Source: Mycoemilia scoparia
Lineage: Eukaryota; Kickxellomycota; Kickxellomycetes; Kickxellales; Kickxellaceae
Assembly (NCBI GenBank): GCA_027575805.1
Contig: JANBPU010000055.1
Span: 1-64,000 of the forward strand
Length of the DNA: 64,000 nt
Direction of reading: 5' to 3'
A model generated the notes under the pieces. The model was given only the letters and a program-made list of their open reading frames with translations, made no database searches and was not told the origin of the DNA. Shown here piece after piece: positions 23,220-33,566 of the stretch. The position numbers and the translations under genes are program-made. Numbering within the stretch: position 1 is the stretch's first letter; the number at the start of each line of letters is the position of its first letter.

Positions 23220-23442
23220 AATATGGGTAGTTAATTTTGAAGGGCCAACTTTTACTAATAGGTCAGTTTCAACTTGCATATGGATCATAATTTTTGAAGG
23301 GTACATTTTGGTGGCCAAAGATTAAAGGGGTAACCACAGCCAAGTGAGTGACTCTATAGCCCTTCAAAAATAACTACCCATATTGGCCTGGCTATACTAT
23401 CATTGATAATATTAATTTATCCCTTCAAAAATTATGATCCAC
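23220..23442. mobile_element. Palindromic MITE-like element, copy 4 (interrupted host copy)
   Basis: Left end: ATATGGGTAGTTAATTTTGA then AGGG. Right end: CCCTTCAAAAATTATGATCC. Between them, at 23278-23383, sits a complete second copy with its own ends. The outer copy is split into about 58 and 59 bp halves. Confidence 0.75.
23278..23383. mobile_element. Palindromic MITE-like element, copy 5 (nested)
   Basis: A complete 106-bp copy with ends ATATGGATCATAATTTTTGA and TTCAAAAATAACTACCCATAT (inverted), lying inside copy 4. The interior has ATTAAAGGGGTAACCACAGCC followed by AAGTGAGTGAC. Confidence 0.85.
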
Positions 23443-23444
23443 AA

Positions 23445-23561
23445 GATCAAAATTCACATGGCTTAAAGGCAAGATGGCTCCTCAGACGAAGCCTTGTGAT
23501 TAGGCCGAAATCTGATGAGGGCCTACTTCTGCCTACCATAGACTCGATCACTAATGAAATC
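23445..23561 (+). repeat. Short dispersed repeat, copy b
   Basis: It begins GATCAAAATTCACATGGCTT directly after the right end of MITE copy 4 and ends near GACTCGATCACTAATGAAAT. It is more diverged in the middle than the other copies. Confidence 0.6.
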
Positions 23562-23645
23562 TTCTCACATATTGTTTGATATCAAATAAAGAGTCGGGCA
23601 AATAATGAATTACTCCCACACCACCACGCTTCAACAGGAGCTAAG

Positions 23646-23739
23646 CATATGGGGAATAATTTTTGAAGGGCTATATAGTCATACATTTGGCTGTGATTCC
23701 CCCTATAAATATTCACCCTTCAAAAATTATGATCCATAT
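23646..23739. mobile_element. Palindromic MITE-like element, copy 6
   Basis: About 94 bp, short class. Ends are CATATGGGGAATAATTTTTG and CAAAAATTATGATCCATAT. The core ATTTGGCTGTGATTCCCCCT is present; the segment with TTTTACTAGTAAA is missing. Confidence 0.85.
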
Positions 23740-24186
23740 CCCCATAGCCGGTTAATTATTTGATAACATTGTAGAAACTCTGCCCTGTCGATCTATTGAA
23801 GGGGACTCGTTTGTTCTTTATCAAACCAGGAATCCTGGACATGTTGGCCCGGCACACATACACACAAAAATGCAATAAAAACCATAGAACAATCGCCTGG
23901 TGCATTCGTTGGATTTATATGTTCGCTATAACCGGATGGTGGCAAGCATTGTATGGTTTATTTTTTCTGGCGAACTTGGATGAGCCAACTCGTTTGGTTT
24001 GTATAAATACCAATAAAAGCTTGGCCAATAATCCTGGCCCAAGAATAGCAATGATACAAGGAAAACATCGCAAAAGCGGGTGATAACTAGCGGGTCTAGA
24101 ACTGCCATAATGCCAACAAGATTACATATTGGCTTATGAAAGCCACACATTCTATTTCAAAGCAGCCAGAGAATAAATGGCCAGGT

Positions 24187-24308
24187 TTCATTTGGGATCA
24201 AGCATGTAGTGGGCAGAAATCGGCCCTCGTGTTTTGGCCCAATCACCAGCTATTTTATATGCAACTCCTGGGGACCAATTGTGTCTAAGGCCTTGTGAAT
24301 TTTGACCA
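24187..24308 (-). repeat. Short dispersed repeat, copy c
   Basis: Reverse orientation, about 122 bp. It contains GCCCAATCACCAGCTATTTT, ATGCAACTCCTGGGGACC and CCTTGTGAATTTTGACCA, and runs straight into the left end of the MITE at 24309. On the minus strand a frame reads SPGVAYKIAGDWAKTRGPIS, similar to copy a. Confidence 0.7.
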
Positions 24309-24395
24309 AATGGGTGATAATTTTTGAAGGGGGAATGGTTATAGGGGCAATCACAACCAAATGAGTGACTAACCCTTCAAAAGTAATCTCCCATA
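24309..24395. mobile_element. Palindromic MITE-like element, copy 7
   Basis: About 87 bp, the shortest copy. Ends are ATGGGTGATAATTTTTGAAG and CCCTTCAAAAGTAATCTCCC then ATAT. The interior has GGTTATAGGGGCAATCACAA. It abuts dispersed repeat copy c. Confidence 0.8.
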
Positions 24396-25929
24396 TGATG
24401 GTGACCAATTTGTGAGGTCGTTTTACCATCAACTATTGTGGTTGCTTGAAGAAAATAGAATGTTAGAAGCCAGTGAGTTAACTTGTTGGTTAATTGTGGA
24501 TAAAGATACGAGTGCAAATGTGCGTGCCAAGACTTTTATAAATCAGTAGATCGGCAATAATTACGGCAAAATGATTACAGCCCAAACAAGAAAAACACTT
24601 GCTCTACACCACCATCACAGTGCTATAGTCGGACGTGTAATAATGGCAGGCTTTCACACACATTTGGTAGAAAACAGAATGGCAACGTCACAGTGTGCCC
24701 TTCCCCGCTATGTGGCACAAAGCTTGTCCATTGCACCAGTGTTGGAGGGCATTTAAGAGAGAGTCAAGGAGGCAGTTAATATTGCTGCCTTGATGTCATG
24801 GCTCGATCTCTCATTCAATCACAATCTGGCCCTTTTCTTAGCAACCATTGAGATGAGATGCTAAAGGCCTGTAGAATATGTGAGCACGGATGTGGCACTG
24901 GTGTAGCTTCTTCGGCTGCAAAGCTCCTTCCGTGCTTTCTATTGCCATTAACCCAAGAATTGCAGTCACTGGGGGCTCGGTTTCTGCGCAAGTTGTATGC
25001 AAACCACGCATACAAGTAAGAGTCATGCTTGGTAGCCAAGGGGGCTCGAAGATTCTTTTCTGACCGCGTTGAGTAATCATTGATCCCACTGCGCCTACCC
25101 GCAGCACCAAAGGCGTCCAGTTGGTCAATGGTAAAAACATTTAAAAAGCTCCAGTTTGTTGTGGCAAGCTCTTTTGTAGCATTGAAAGCCTTGGCCTTGA
25201 TTGATCCCTTTCATAAAATTTCCTTAGCTCAAATAAAAGCGCGCATTAGTTTACACTTTCCTTTCTTAGAATCTGCTCCCACATCCCCTCTCATAAACAC
25301 TATTCAGCATAATAACAAGTGGAAAAGAGGGCATCTAGTAAAGTAGTTTTCTAGAGCAATAATAGCCTTGACGCCACATAGATTATAAGCACATCTATCA
25401 ATAAAGAGCTTTGCTTCCTCTGCCTTCCGGCCACATCCACACCACCAAGGACGACAATCCATTTGCCAGTTTTTTGCTATAAACCCAGATTTAAAATTTT
25501 CTTTATAGCGCTCAACAACTTTTATCACGCAGCACCCCACCTCCACCTCTTCCTTTTCACTTCCCCTTTCTATTCTTTCGATTGTTGTTTTCTATTTTTC
25601 CTTTAGCCTAGACAATATACGCACAAGCTCACATATATCCAAGCATAGGCACATATTCCTACATATACATATACACACCCACACCAAGAGATACAAACTG
25701 CTATTGTCTATACTGTTACCATTGTTGTTTAGACTAGTCTGGAACGCATTTTGACCTAACTTGCAATCTCTGTCTCTTTATTTTGACATTCTAACCCCAA
25801 AAATACAACCTCTTTCTCTACACATTCATTAAAGTAAAATCGATATACATATTTTTCCCGACTCCTCTGTGAATAAAACGCATAACCAACTATCAAGAAG
25901 ACGAATCAAAAAAGGACCAATTTCCGAAT

Positions 25930-28253
25930 ATGCCAATTTTACAATCGAGGCCTCCTACTTGTATAGCAATTCTATGTCCACATTGCCAAACCTTTGTGGA
26001 ATTCAATTTGCTCCCCAAAACCAACAGCACCGCCAGTTCACTTGTCAATGTCCAATGTTTTAATTGCAAAACCACCTTTCCAATGGACTTGAAGGATGTT
26101 CCATTTTGGGGTCAAAACACTGGCGTTACTAATAATGATAATGCCATCCCTACCACTCCTCCCGGCGGTAATGATAGTAAATTCAATGATACTGCTGCCA
26201 ATAATACCACCCGGTCACCAGGTGGTGCGCCTAATACTACAACTGGTGGCTTGAATGGCAACGCCTCCACCACCACCGGAGGAGGATATTTGAACCAACC
26301 CCCTACTACGGGTGCTTCTGAATCTTCTAATGGCGGTAACGCTGGTAATGGTAGAAATCGCAAGAAGGGAACAGGTATGTTAAGTTGAATAGCAGCATCA
26401 CTTCACGTAGATCGCATTATACAAAAAGGTCTATTGCCTCTACCAATATAAATTCCCACGCCTTTAACTAAATACAATTTAAAATCTAATAGATGAGGAC
26501 CCACTCGAGACTGAGTATTACGATTGGTTGGATGTTAAACCAACTGCTACTCCGGCTGAAATTAAAAAACGGTACTATGTATTGGCTCTCAAGTACCATC
26601 CTGATAAAAACCCTTCACCAGAAGCCGCAGAAAAGGTTAGTAACTATTGTTGTTCTGGTTCTGGCTGGATCCATCTATCCATCCATCTGTCTATCAATTT
26701 GCATCTCTTAATTTATGTATGCACAGGTTGTTAAGCCAATTGTCATACACGTGTGTGGGTAAACTAGTTACTACGAATACACATACACATACACACACAT
26801 ACAAAAAGGCAATATATATATGTGTGGCTAAAATGCTCTTTTTATGAGCATTTAATTTCAATGTTATCCTTTGCATATATCAAATATCGTCATCTAACCA
26901 ATTTGCTTTCTAATATGTGCATGTATGTCTATTGCTATACAATAATAGTTCAAACAAATCTCAGATGCCTATCAAGTATTGTCCGATCCAAAGGCTAGAA
27001 AGCACTACAATGAGTATGGCGCCAAGAAGGGTGCTGATGTCGTTAGCGGTAAGCTCACTCATTCACTTTCAAATTATGCTTCAGCCTATTTAATAAAAGT
27101 ATTAATGCTTGTGCTATGCCTGGTCTACAATGTTAAATGCCAAAAACATTGCTTTTTGGATAATCATGCATACATACATACACTATTACTTGTATAAAAT
27201 TATGGTTGATTGGTTATCACGATCATCACTATCGGTTGACTAATAATCGACGGTATTACGTTCTCTCTCTTTCTCTTTCTCCTAATAGTTGATCCCGCCG
27301 ATTTCTTTAACCAGGTGTTTGGCTTGGATCGTTTCGTTGATATGATTGGTGAGCTTAATATTATTTCCGAACTCACAACTTTGATTGATGAGCAATCCGA
27401 TGACATAAAGAAGGAATCCGAAAAGGAAAGCAATACCGGTGATGCTGCACAAAGCCCCAAGTTCTCTGCTGGCGAGCCCGGTACACCCGGGGCTATTGAA
27501 GCTCCTGGAGCAAACCAGCATCAATCAGATACTGCAACCATATCGTCTGTACACAAGGCTGATCTCAAGGCCGAAAAGAGACGCAAGAAGGAAGAGCTAA
27601 TGAAGAAGGATGCAGAAAGGAAAAGGAAAAACGAAGAGCGTGTCAAAAAACTTACAGAGAAATTGAGATACAAGCTTGAGACATACACTGATATGCACCA
27701 TGCCCAAGGAAAGGAGGTTGCTGACAAAGTCTGGAAAGACCAGATTGTTAATGAAGCCAATGACTTGCGCCAAGAAGCCTTGGGTGCTGACCTGTTGAAC
27801 GCCATCGGTCGGATATACCACTTTAAGGCTAACAAATACCTTGAACGCCAAGAATTTATGGGAGGGTTTAAGGGTGTTTTGACAGCTGTTAAGGAAAAGG
27901 GCCAGATCATTGGTGGCACATATGGGGTCATTAAGGCCGCAATGGATTGGCAGCGTGCATGTCAGGAACTTCAGGCAACCGAGAACCAGAATATCGATGC
28001 TGATGAGCGTCAAGCTATGGAAGAACGGGTAATGAAAGGTGGCATGCGTGCTATGTGGTTGGTCGGTAAATTGGAGATTGAGGGCGTTTTGCGTGAGGTT
28101 TGTGACCATGTTCTTTACGATAAAATGGTCTCTAAGCCTGTTAGACTTCAGCGTGCTCATGCTTTGCGAGTGATGGGTGACATCTTTAAGAGTGTCGAAA
28201 AGGATCCTAACAACGAGAACCCATTGTTCCCATTTGACTTCAGCAGTCCATAA
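25930..28253 (+). CDS. J-domain co-chaperone with DnaJ-X domain and N-terminal zinc motif (4 exons)
   Basis: Exons 25930-26374, 26493-26635, 26949-27048 and 27289-28253 total 1653 nt, or 550 residues. Introns are 118, 313 and 240 nt. Residues 1-55 contain CPHC and CFNC pairs that could bind zinc. Residues 60-148 are an Asn/Gly/Thr-rich linker. The J-domain follows ([20 protein letters not shown], with HPDKNP and [17 protein letters not shown]), so it can stimulate Hsp70 ATPase. After it come [15 protein letters not shown] and a charged coiled coil. The C-terminal DnaJ-X domain contains [20 protein letters not shown] and [16 protein letters not shown]. This is the Caj1/Djp1 class, linked in yeast to protein transport to the plasma membrane and peroxisomes. 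The CxxC pairs at the N-terminus are unusual for the class. The promoter is CT-rich. Confidence 0.93.
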
Positions 28254-28968
28254 ATCGTTATAAGCATGATATTGTAAGCAATGGCAAGATGAGTGTGTGA
28301 TGTATATTCATATTTGGGATTAGTATTTAAATTTCAAATGTCAAGCTAAAAGATGATGATAAGTTGCATTAATCATATAAAAGATTGCTATTTCACCATG
28401 TTTAGAAAGTAATTGCCGTTGCTTCTTTCTTTTCAAAACATAACCAATATCATCTCACCACAACCCACCCACCTCATCTCATTTCGTTTTACTTTTTATT
28501 TCATATATTTTCCAAAGTTTTGTTTTTGTTTATGCACTGTTTTTTAGTGCTCTTCTCTTACACCTTTTCATACAATTTTTATTACACTAGTAGCTTGTTG
28601 TTCTCTTTACACTTCCCTCCCTCCCTCATTTTTCTCTAATCATTGTGATAAACCAAATTATATTCTCTTTGCTACTTAATATCAAAAGACAATATTTCTT
28701 AGGAACAAAGACAAAAATGTCTAGCCTAGTAGTTAAAATGTTTATATAGTAAATGGCAAAAATGTCTACCCATTTAACAGTATTTATATAATATAATAAC
28801 CAATATTAATATACTTTTAACTAGGGAAAATCCCATATTTAGACCATTTTTTGAAAATAATCACAAAAGTAGACCCTATTCCCATAATAATCTATAGTTT
28901 AGACCATTTAATAAGTATTATAATATAAATGTATATTTTGTCTATAGTTTTATTATTATAATATAAAA

Positions 28969-29750
28969 ATGATAGAAAATATAACAGATTTGGCTATTAT
29001 AATAGGACATACTTTTAATAGTATGACTGAAGCAAAGCAGTGGTTTGTGGACTATACATTAAAGAATAGATGTGCATATAAAGTCCAAAATAGTAGTAAG
29101 TCTCATTATCAGATAAAGTGCCCAATTAAAACTAAAGATATTTGCCATTTTTATTTTTATGTCTGACAGAGTAAATATGGTAATATACATATTACTTCTG
29201 TATCTTTAAAATACAATATATTTTATAAGTAGGCAGCTATAATTCAATACCAAAAATTGAAAACTTTATAAAAATATAACTATATGATAATACAAAAGCT
29301 TCTCCAAGTACTATTGTTAATAAAGCTTTTAGACTAGATCTAAAAATTAACTATAAGAAAGTACTTTATACTTTAAATAAAGCAAAATCTGACAACAAAA
29401 CCAATAGTGTAGAGCCATTTTAACTCTTGGATGATTTTTTTCAACAACTAAAGAAAAAAAATCTAGATACTGTCATAATATTAGAGACAAATGAGAATTG
29501 TCTATAAAAGTGCATTTTTGTACCTTGGGGTTTCAAATATGGCATTTCTCTATAATTATTGTATTATAATTATAGATGGTACTATATTAGATCAAAGTTC
29601 AAAAGTATAATCCTTTCAGCTTGTATACATGATGGTGAAGGTTAAATTGTCCCTCTTGTGATTACAGTAGTTAGTTCAGAAAATAAAGAATATTAGAAAT
29701 TCTTCTTATCTCAACTTTCTAAATCTGTTATGCTGGTAATTATGGGTGAT
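28969..29750 (+). pseudogene. Decayed Mutator-like (MULE) transposase fragment
   Basis: The first 65 codons from the ATG at 28969 are open and resemble the MuDR-type N-terminal zinc region (GHTFNSMTEAKQWFVDYTLK, then a cysteine, CHFYFYV and a stop). Further on, in shifted frames, are pieces of the catalytic region: IIIDGTILDQSS near 29570 (the DGT of the first catalytic Asp) and SACIHDGEG, PLVITVVSSENKEY, KFFLSQLS near 29620-29730. Stops and frameshifts break it many times. Several stops sit where the family has Trp or Gln, as expected from C-to-T decay. The sequence is extremely AT-rich. It is not functional. Confidence 0.65.
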
Positions 29751-29751
29751 T

Positions 29752-30034
29752 CCTAGAATAGCGACCACCATCACATGATCAACCCATAAGCTGGTAAATA
29801 ATAGTTTTAAATAAAAGCATTATTATTAAAAATTAAATAATTGAGAGCATCCAGAGCTGTAACCAAAGCCCCCTTACGGGTAAGGGGGCTTTGGTTACAG
29901 TGGAGGATGCTTTAATTAACCTTAATTTATTTAAAAAAAATATTATTTTTTTTAAATTTTTAAATTTTTTTTTAAATTTTTTATTTTTTTTTCACACTTA
30001 TGGGTGATCATGTGATGGTGGTCGCTATTCTAGG
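29752..30034. mobile_element. Foldback element with long terminal inverted repeats and an internal hairpin
   Basis: The left arm 29752-29790 starts CCTAGAATAGCGACCACCAT. The right arm 29997-30034 is its inverted complement over 38-39 nt, differing by a single one-base indel. Near the centre, 29857-29877 and 29880-29900 form a perfect 21-bp GC-rich hairpin with a 2-nt loop. GCATCC/GGATGC (29847, 29905) add an outer step. The spaces between are almost pure A/T. It is 283 bp with no coding capacity. No clear target-site duplication is visible. Confidence 0.85.
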
Positions 30035-33000
30035 TGAGCTCCAACTAACTTATGGGTAAAATAAGTAAAGTAAGTAAAATAAATACTATTTCAGATATTA
30101 TGGCAAGAAATCTTGATAACCCAATCAATAAAAAGAAAAATGCCTAAAATAGGTTATTTATTGATCAATTCGGGTTTTTCGTCATAGTCCAAGGTAATTT
30201 TATATGTGATGTTTCATGTCTGTTTTTTTTTGCAAGAACAAACCCAAGTTATGGCTGTGGTTGTGGCGACGCCATTAATTGCTGGACCACAATGAGGTTT
30301 TAGAAGATTTCCATGAAGCGATATCAAGGGATGCTGTAGCAGCATCTTGTTTTGTTGTGATATTCCCAATAGAGCATGTTAAATAACATAGCCATACAGC
30401 GGCTATTTAGGCTTTCTATAGAAGGCCATATTACAATGCCGCCGTTGGGTATTTAGATATACCCAGGACGACGATTGGTCTTAGCATACTACAGCAGCAC
30501 ATCACAGATGTCAACAGCAGGAGTTGCCATAGATATTGGGAATGCCTATAAATATGAATGATGAGGCAAGATATACTTCTTTCTTTAGTAGTCTTATTTC
30601 TTTAATACATATAATATAATTCATAATATATTAACTAATTCTACCTACCAGATTTTGTGAAACTTGGCATAGTTTCAACAGTTTAGTATCCATTATTTAA
30701 AAAATATTAATTCTCAGCTATAGCCACTTTGTGGAATCGTCTGTATTATGTTAAATATAAAGACAACAATGTTTGGTAGAGAACTACAACAATATATTAG
30801 GAACAATAGTTTAAAGGCATTGAGTCCAGTATTGGAAACATTAAAAAGTAAACAAAAGGAAGAGAGTGAGTGAGAGAGTGTGTGTGTGAATAAAGGGTTC
30901 AATCAACAACAATGAATTCTCAAAGTCTTTGTGATAATGATGTGCGGAGATGCGGCAAATTTTTCCCTTAAATTTAAAACACAATATCAAAGAGCGGATA
31001 CACACACACAAAAATGAATTTTATAAAAATAGAAACCTTGATAGGCATAAAATTAATTTGGAACTATGAATCGGTGTCTACATTTTATTGTGTTCTCCCA
31101 ACAATGTGGCTATTGGAATTGTGTGAGTGAGTATGAAAAGCCCCGCCTATTTAAAAAGATCATTCAATTGTATCTATCTAACTGTATTTTTTAAATACGT
31201 TAGAGATAAATAGAAGAAAAGCAAGGGTCTATCGAAAACTCTATTCGTTTTTCAAACAAATCTAGTCATAGCTGTCTAAAAGTGGCTTAAATGGCGGTAT
31301 AATTGTCTATATGATTTTACGGATTTGAATAAAGCGAATATTAAATTCCTAATCTTTTCATAGTCTCTAATAATCTATAAATACACACATAATGCCTTGT
31401 AACTCAGAATGCCAAGTAAACGAATTAAGGCAAAGTGTATTACATCTTTTGAAGAGATTCAAAGGTCCGATGCTTCTACACCACCATAACCACACTAGCA
31501 GCCATAATAACTCTCCCATACATAACTATAATGATATGTTCTATTGAATCCATTATTTTAGTGTACAGCCAGAATTCAAAATGTATGTGCAAGTATGCAG
31601 TAAAAATCTCTTGTGACCAATGTATGGGGACTAAAAGGGTAAAAGGCTATATTGTGGGCGCGTATGTGCCTGCAGATTCAAATATGTACGAATGTGTGCA
31701 ATTGTTGGAGAAAGCATAGAGTTTAGGCTAAAAAGACCAACCTTTGATGTATCCTCAATTTTGGAATCTAACCCCCAAGATGCTGATAGAGTGCGATGTG
31801 TATTTGCCATTTGTGGACCATTATCATGTACAGAATATGGGACTGAAGAATGTGTGTGTGCTGGGAACCAGAAAGAAGGGGCATTTTCTCTCTCTGCTGA
31901 AGAATGGAAATTTACCACAGATGCTGTCAGTGGTAATGCTTAGTTAAAAAGAGGAAATGTGGCGTTCTAAATAAAAGTATTATTCTATTGAAACACAGAG
32001 AATAAAAGGTGATTGTTTAAACTTTTGAGGAGAATCGGGTGTAGTAAAAAGGCCAAGCGGCAGAGGAAATAGTCAATGGAACAGGGCAACAAGAATTGGG
32101 GATCCTAGGTTATTGTACTGACAAGTGTGGCCGCTCTTTCATCAACACTCAGTTCTCAGCCAGTTATCAGACTATAAATCCCTAAAAAGACTTTTTTCGA
32201 ACAATTAGAATACAATACTTTATACTGATTAGACGAGCTACATTATCAGTGTTTTTATTCTTATAAGCCATGTTTGATGGACATGGTACACAAATATTTA
32301 GAGTTTCTCTGTTTTAATATTCAACTTTAACCTGCTGTTAGTTTTTAAAAGCTTATTTCTACTATATTAATAACCGTGTTTTTGGTTAGTTCAAAAAGAA
32401 ACACGCCAAAAAGTATTATATATATTGTTTTTACAACACAGACACACAGTTAAATGAAAGAACTGTAAATTCCATACCCACATTTCCTTTCCTCTATCTA
32501 TCTTTTGTTTTGGAGTTACGCTACTGCAGTCTTAAAGTAGCTACTTTTGCCCACAGACATCAGCGGCCATTCCTTATAACACACTCGGTGTTTAAAAAGA
32601 AAGTAAAGGTAAAGTAGTAATTAGCCATTATCCATATTTCCCCCCAAATTCCCATACCAAAACTATGCTTTTCAAGATGTCCTACAAACGTACTCACAGA
32701 CGCAAGCTCCAGTTCTTTACTGCATGACTTCTAATTCGTCTGGCCCCCACCTTTGCAGGAGTATTACTTCCTTTCCATTGTTGACATTATCACTGGAATT
32801 GAGCTCCGCCTCCATCATCTGATCCACCTCCCTCAGTTCAGTCCAGATCTTCATTTTCCTCTAATTAGAATGGAAAGAGGGGGTGAAGGATGTGGGGGCT
32901 TTTCTTAAAGAAAGCATCTATATCTCGGTCTTTGACAAACCTCAAACTTGGGCATTATCTCTGAGCTCCTTTATGCTTCGATGCAAAAAATATATCGAGA

Positions 33001-33566
33001 GCGATGGTGAACCATGAGAACCTTGGTGATTTTTCACAGTGTCGTTTGTTTGTAAGCACGTATAAACGCAGGCACAAATTATCCAATTTACAAGACAATA
33101 GTGGTGGTAGTGGCAGGAGTAGTAATGTTGTTTGTGGAAACACTTTTGTAGTCCGCATGTCTGTCCATCTCTGCTTATGCCTGTTCTCGTAGTAGACAAA
33201 ACATCTTGATAACTTGTGGCCATTTTCTTCTCGATTCTTTAGTTGTTTAAATTGTCGAGGAAGTCTTATTCTTTTTCTTGGTTTCTTGGGTTTATTTCTT
33301 GTCTATTTTATCTCTTTCCCCACCACATTTGCCTTCATCTACGCCTGTAGTTTATATTTCCTTTTTCATCTCTTTTAAATTTATTTAAACATCTTCTTTT
33401 ACTTTCCACCTTTATTTCCCATTTCTATTATTTATTTATCGTATACTTTAACGACCAGCTTTCTCTTTACTGATCCTTTTAACACACACCCTTTCTTTTA
33501 TTTTAGCCCGCAATACTCACATATATATTATCGGTACTACAAGAACTACAGTATAACTACTAAACG

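Larger units (their letters stand above)
22825..25929. other. Intergenic repeat-rich region
   Basis: About 3.1 kb with four MITE copies, one nested in another, and two copies of the short dispersed repeat between 23220 and 24395. The 24.4-25.5 kb part has no supported gene. The last 400 bp are pyrimidine-rich and probably hold the promoter and leader of the J-protein gene. Confidence 0.6.
28254..33566. other. Long intergenic region with transposon remains
   Basis: About 5.3 kb. It holds a decayed MULE transposase (28969-29750), a foldback element (29752-30034) and very AT-rich sequence from 28.7 to 30.7 kb. From 30.1 to 30.6 kb there is a less AT-rich stretch that may be further transposon debris. 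From 30.7 to 33.2 kb I see no supported gene. The last 300 bp are pyrimidine-rich, the likely promoter and leader of the MFS-like gene. Confidence 0.5.

Noticed and set aside
24815..25140. Two overlapping minus-strand frames of 74 and 100 codons
   Set aside because: No domain or exon structure, and mutually exclusive frames. Likely chance in a slightly GC-richer intergenic stretch.
30200..30640. Possible second transposase remnant
   Set aside because: Short peptide-like stretches occur in several frames, but I could not match them to a named transposase family.
31531..31947. Overlapping short frames near 31.5-31.9 kb
   Set aside because: Several frames on both strands overlap with no domain, start context or splice support. 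None is better than the others.
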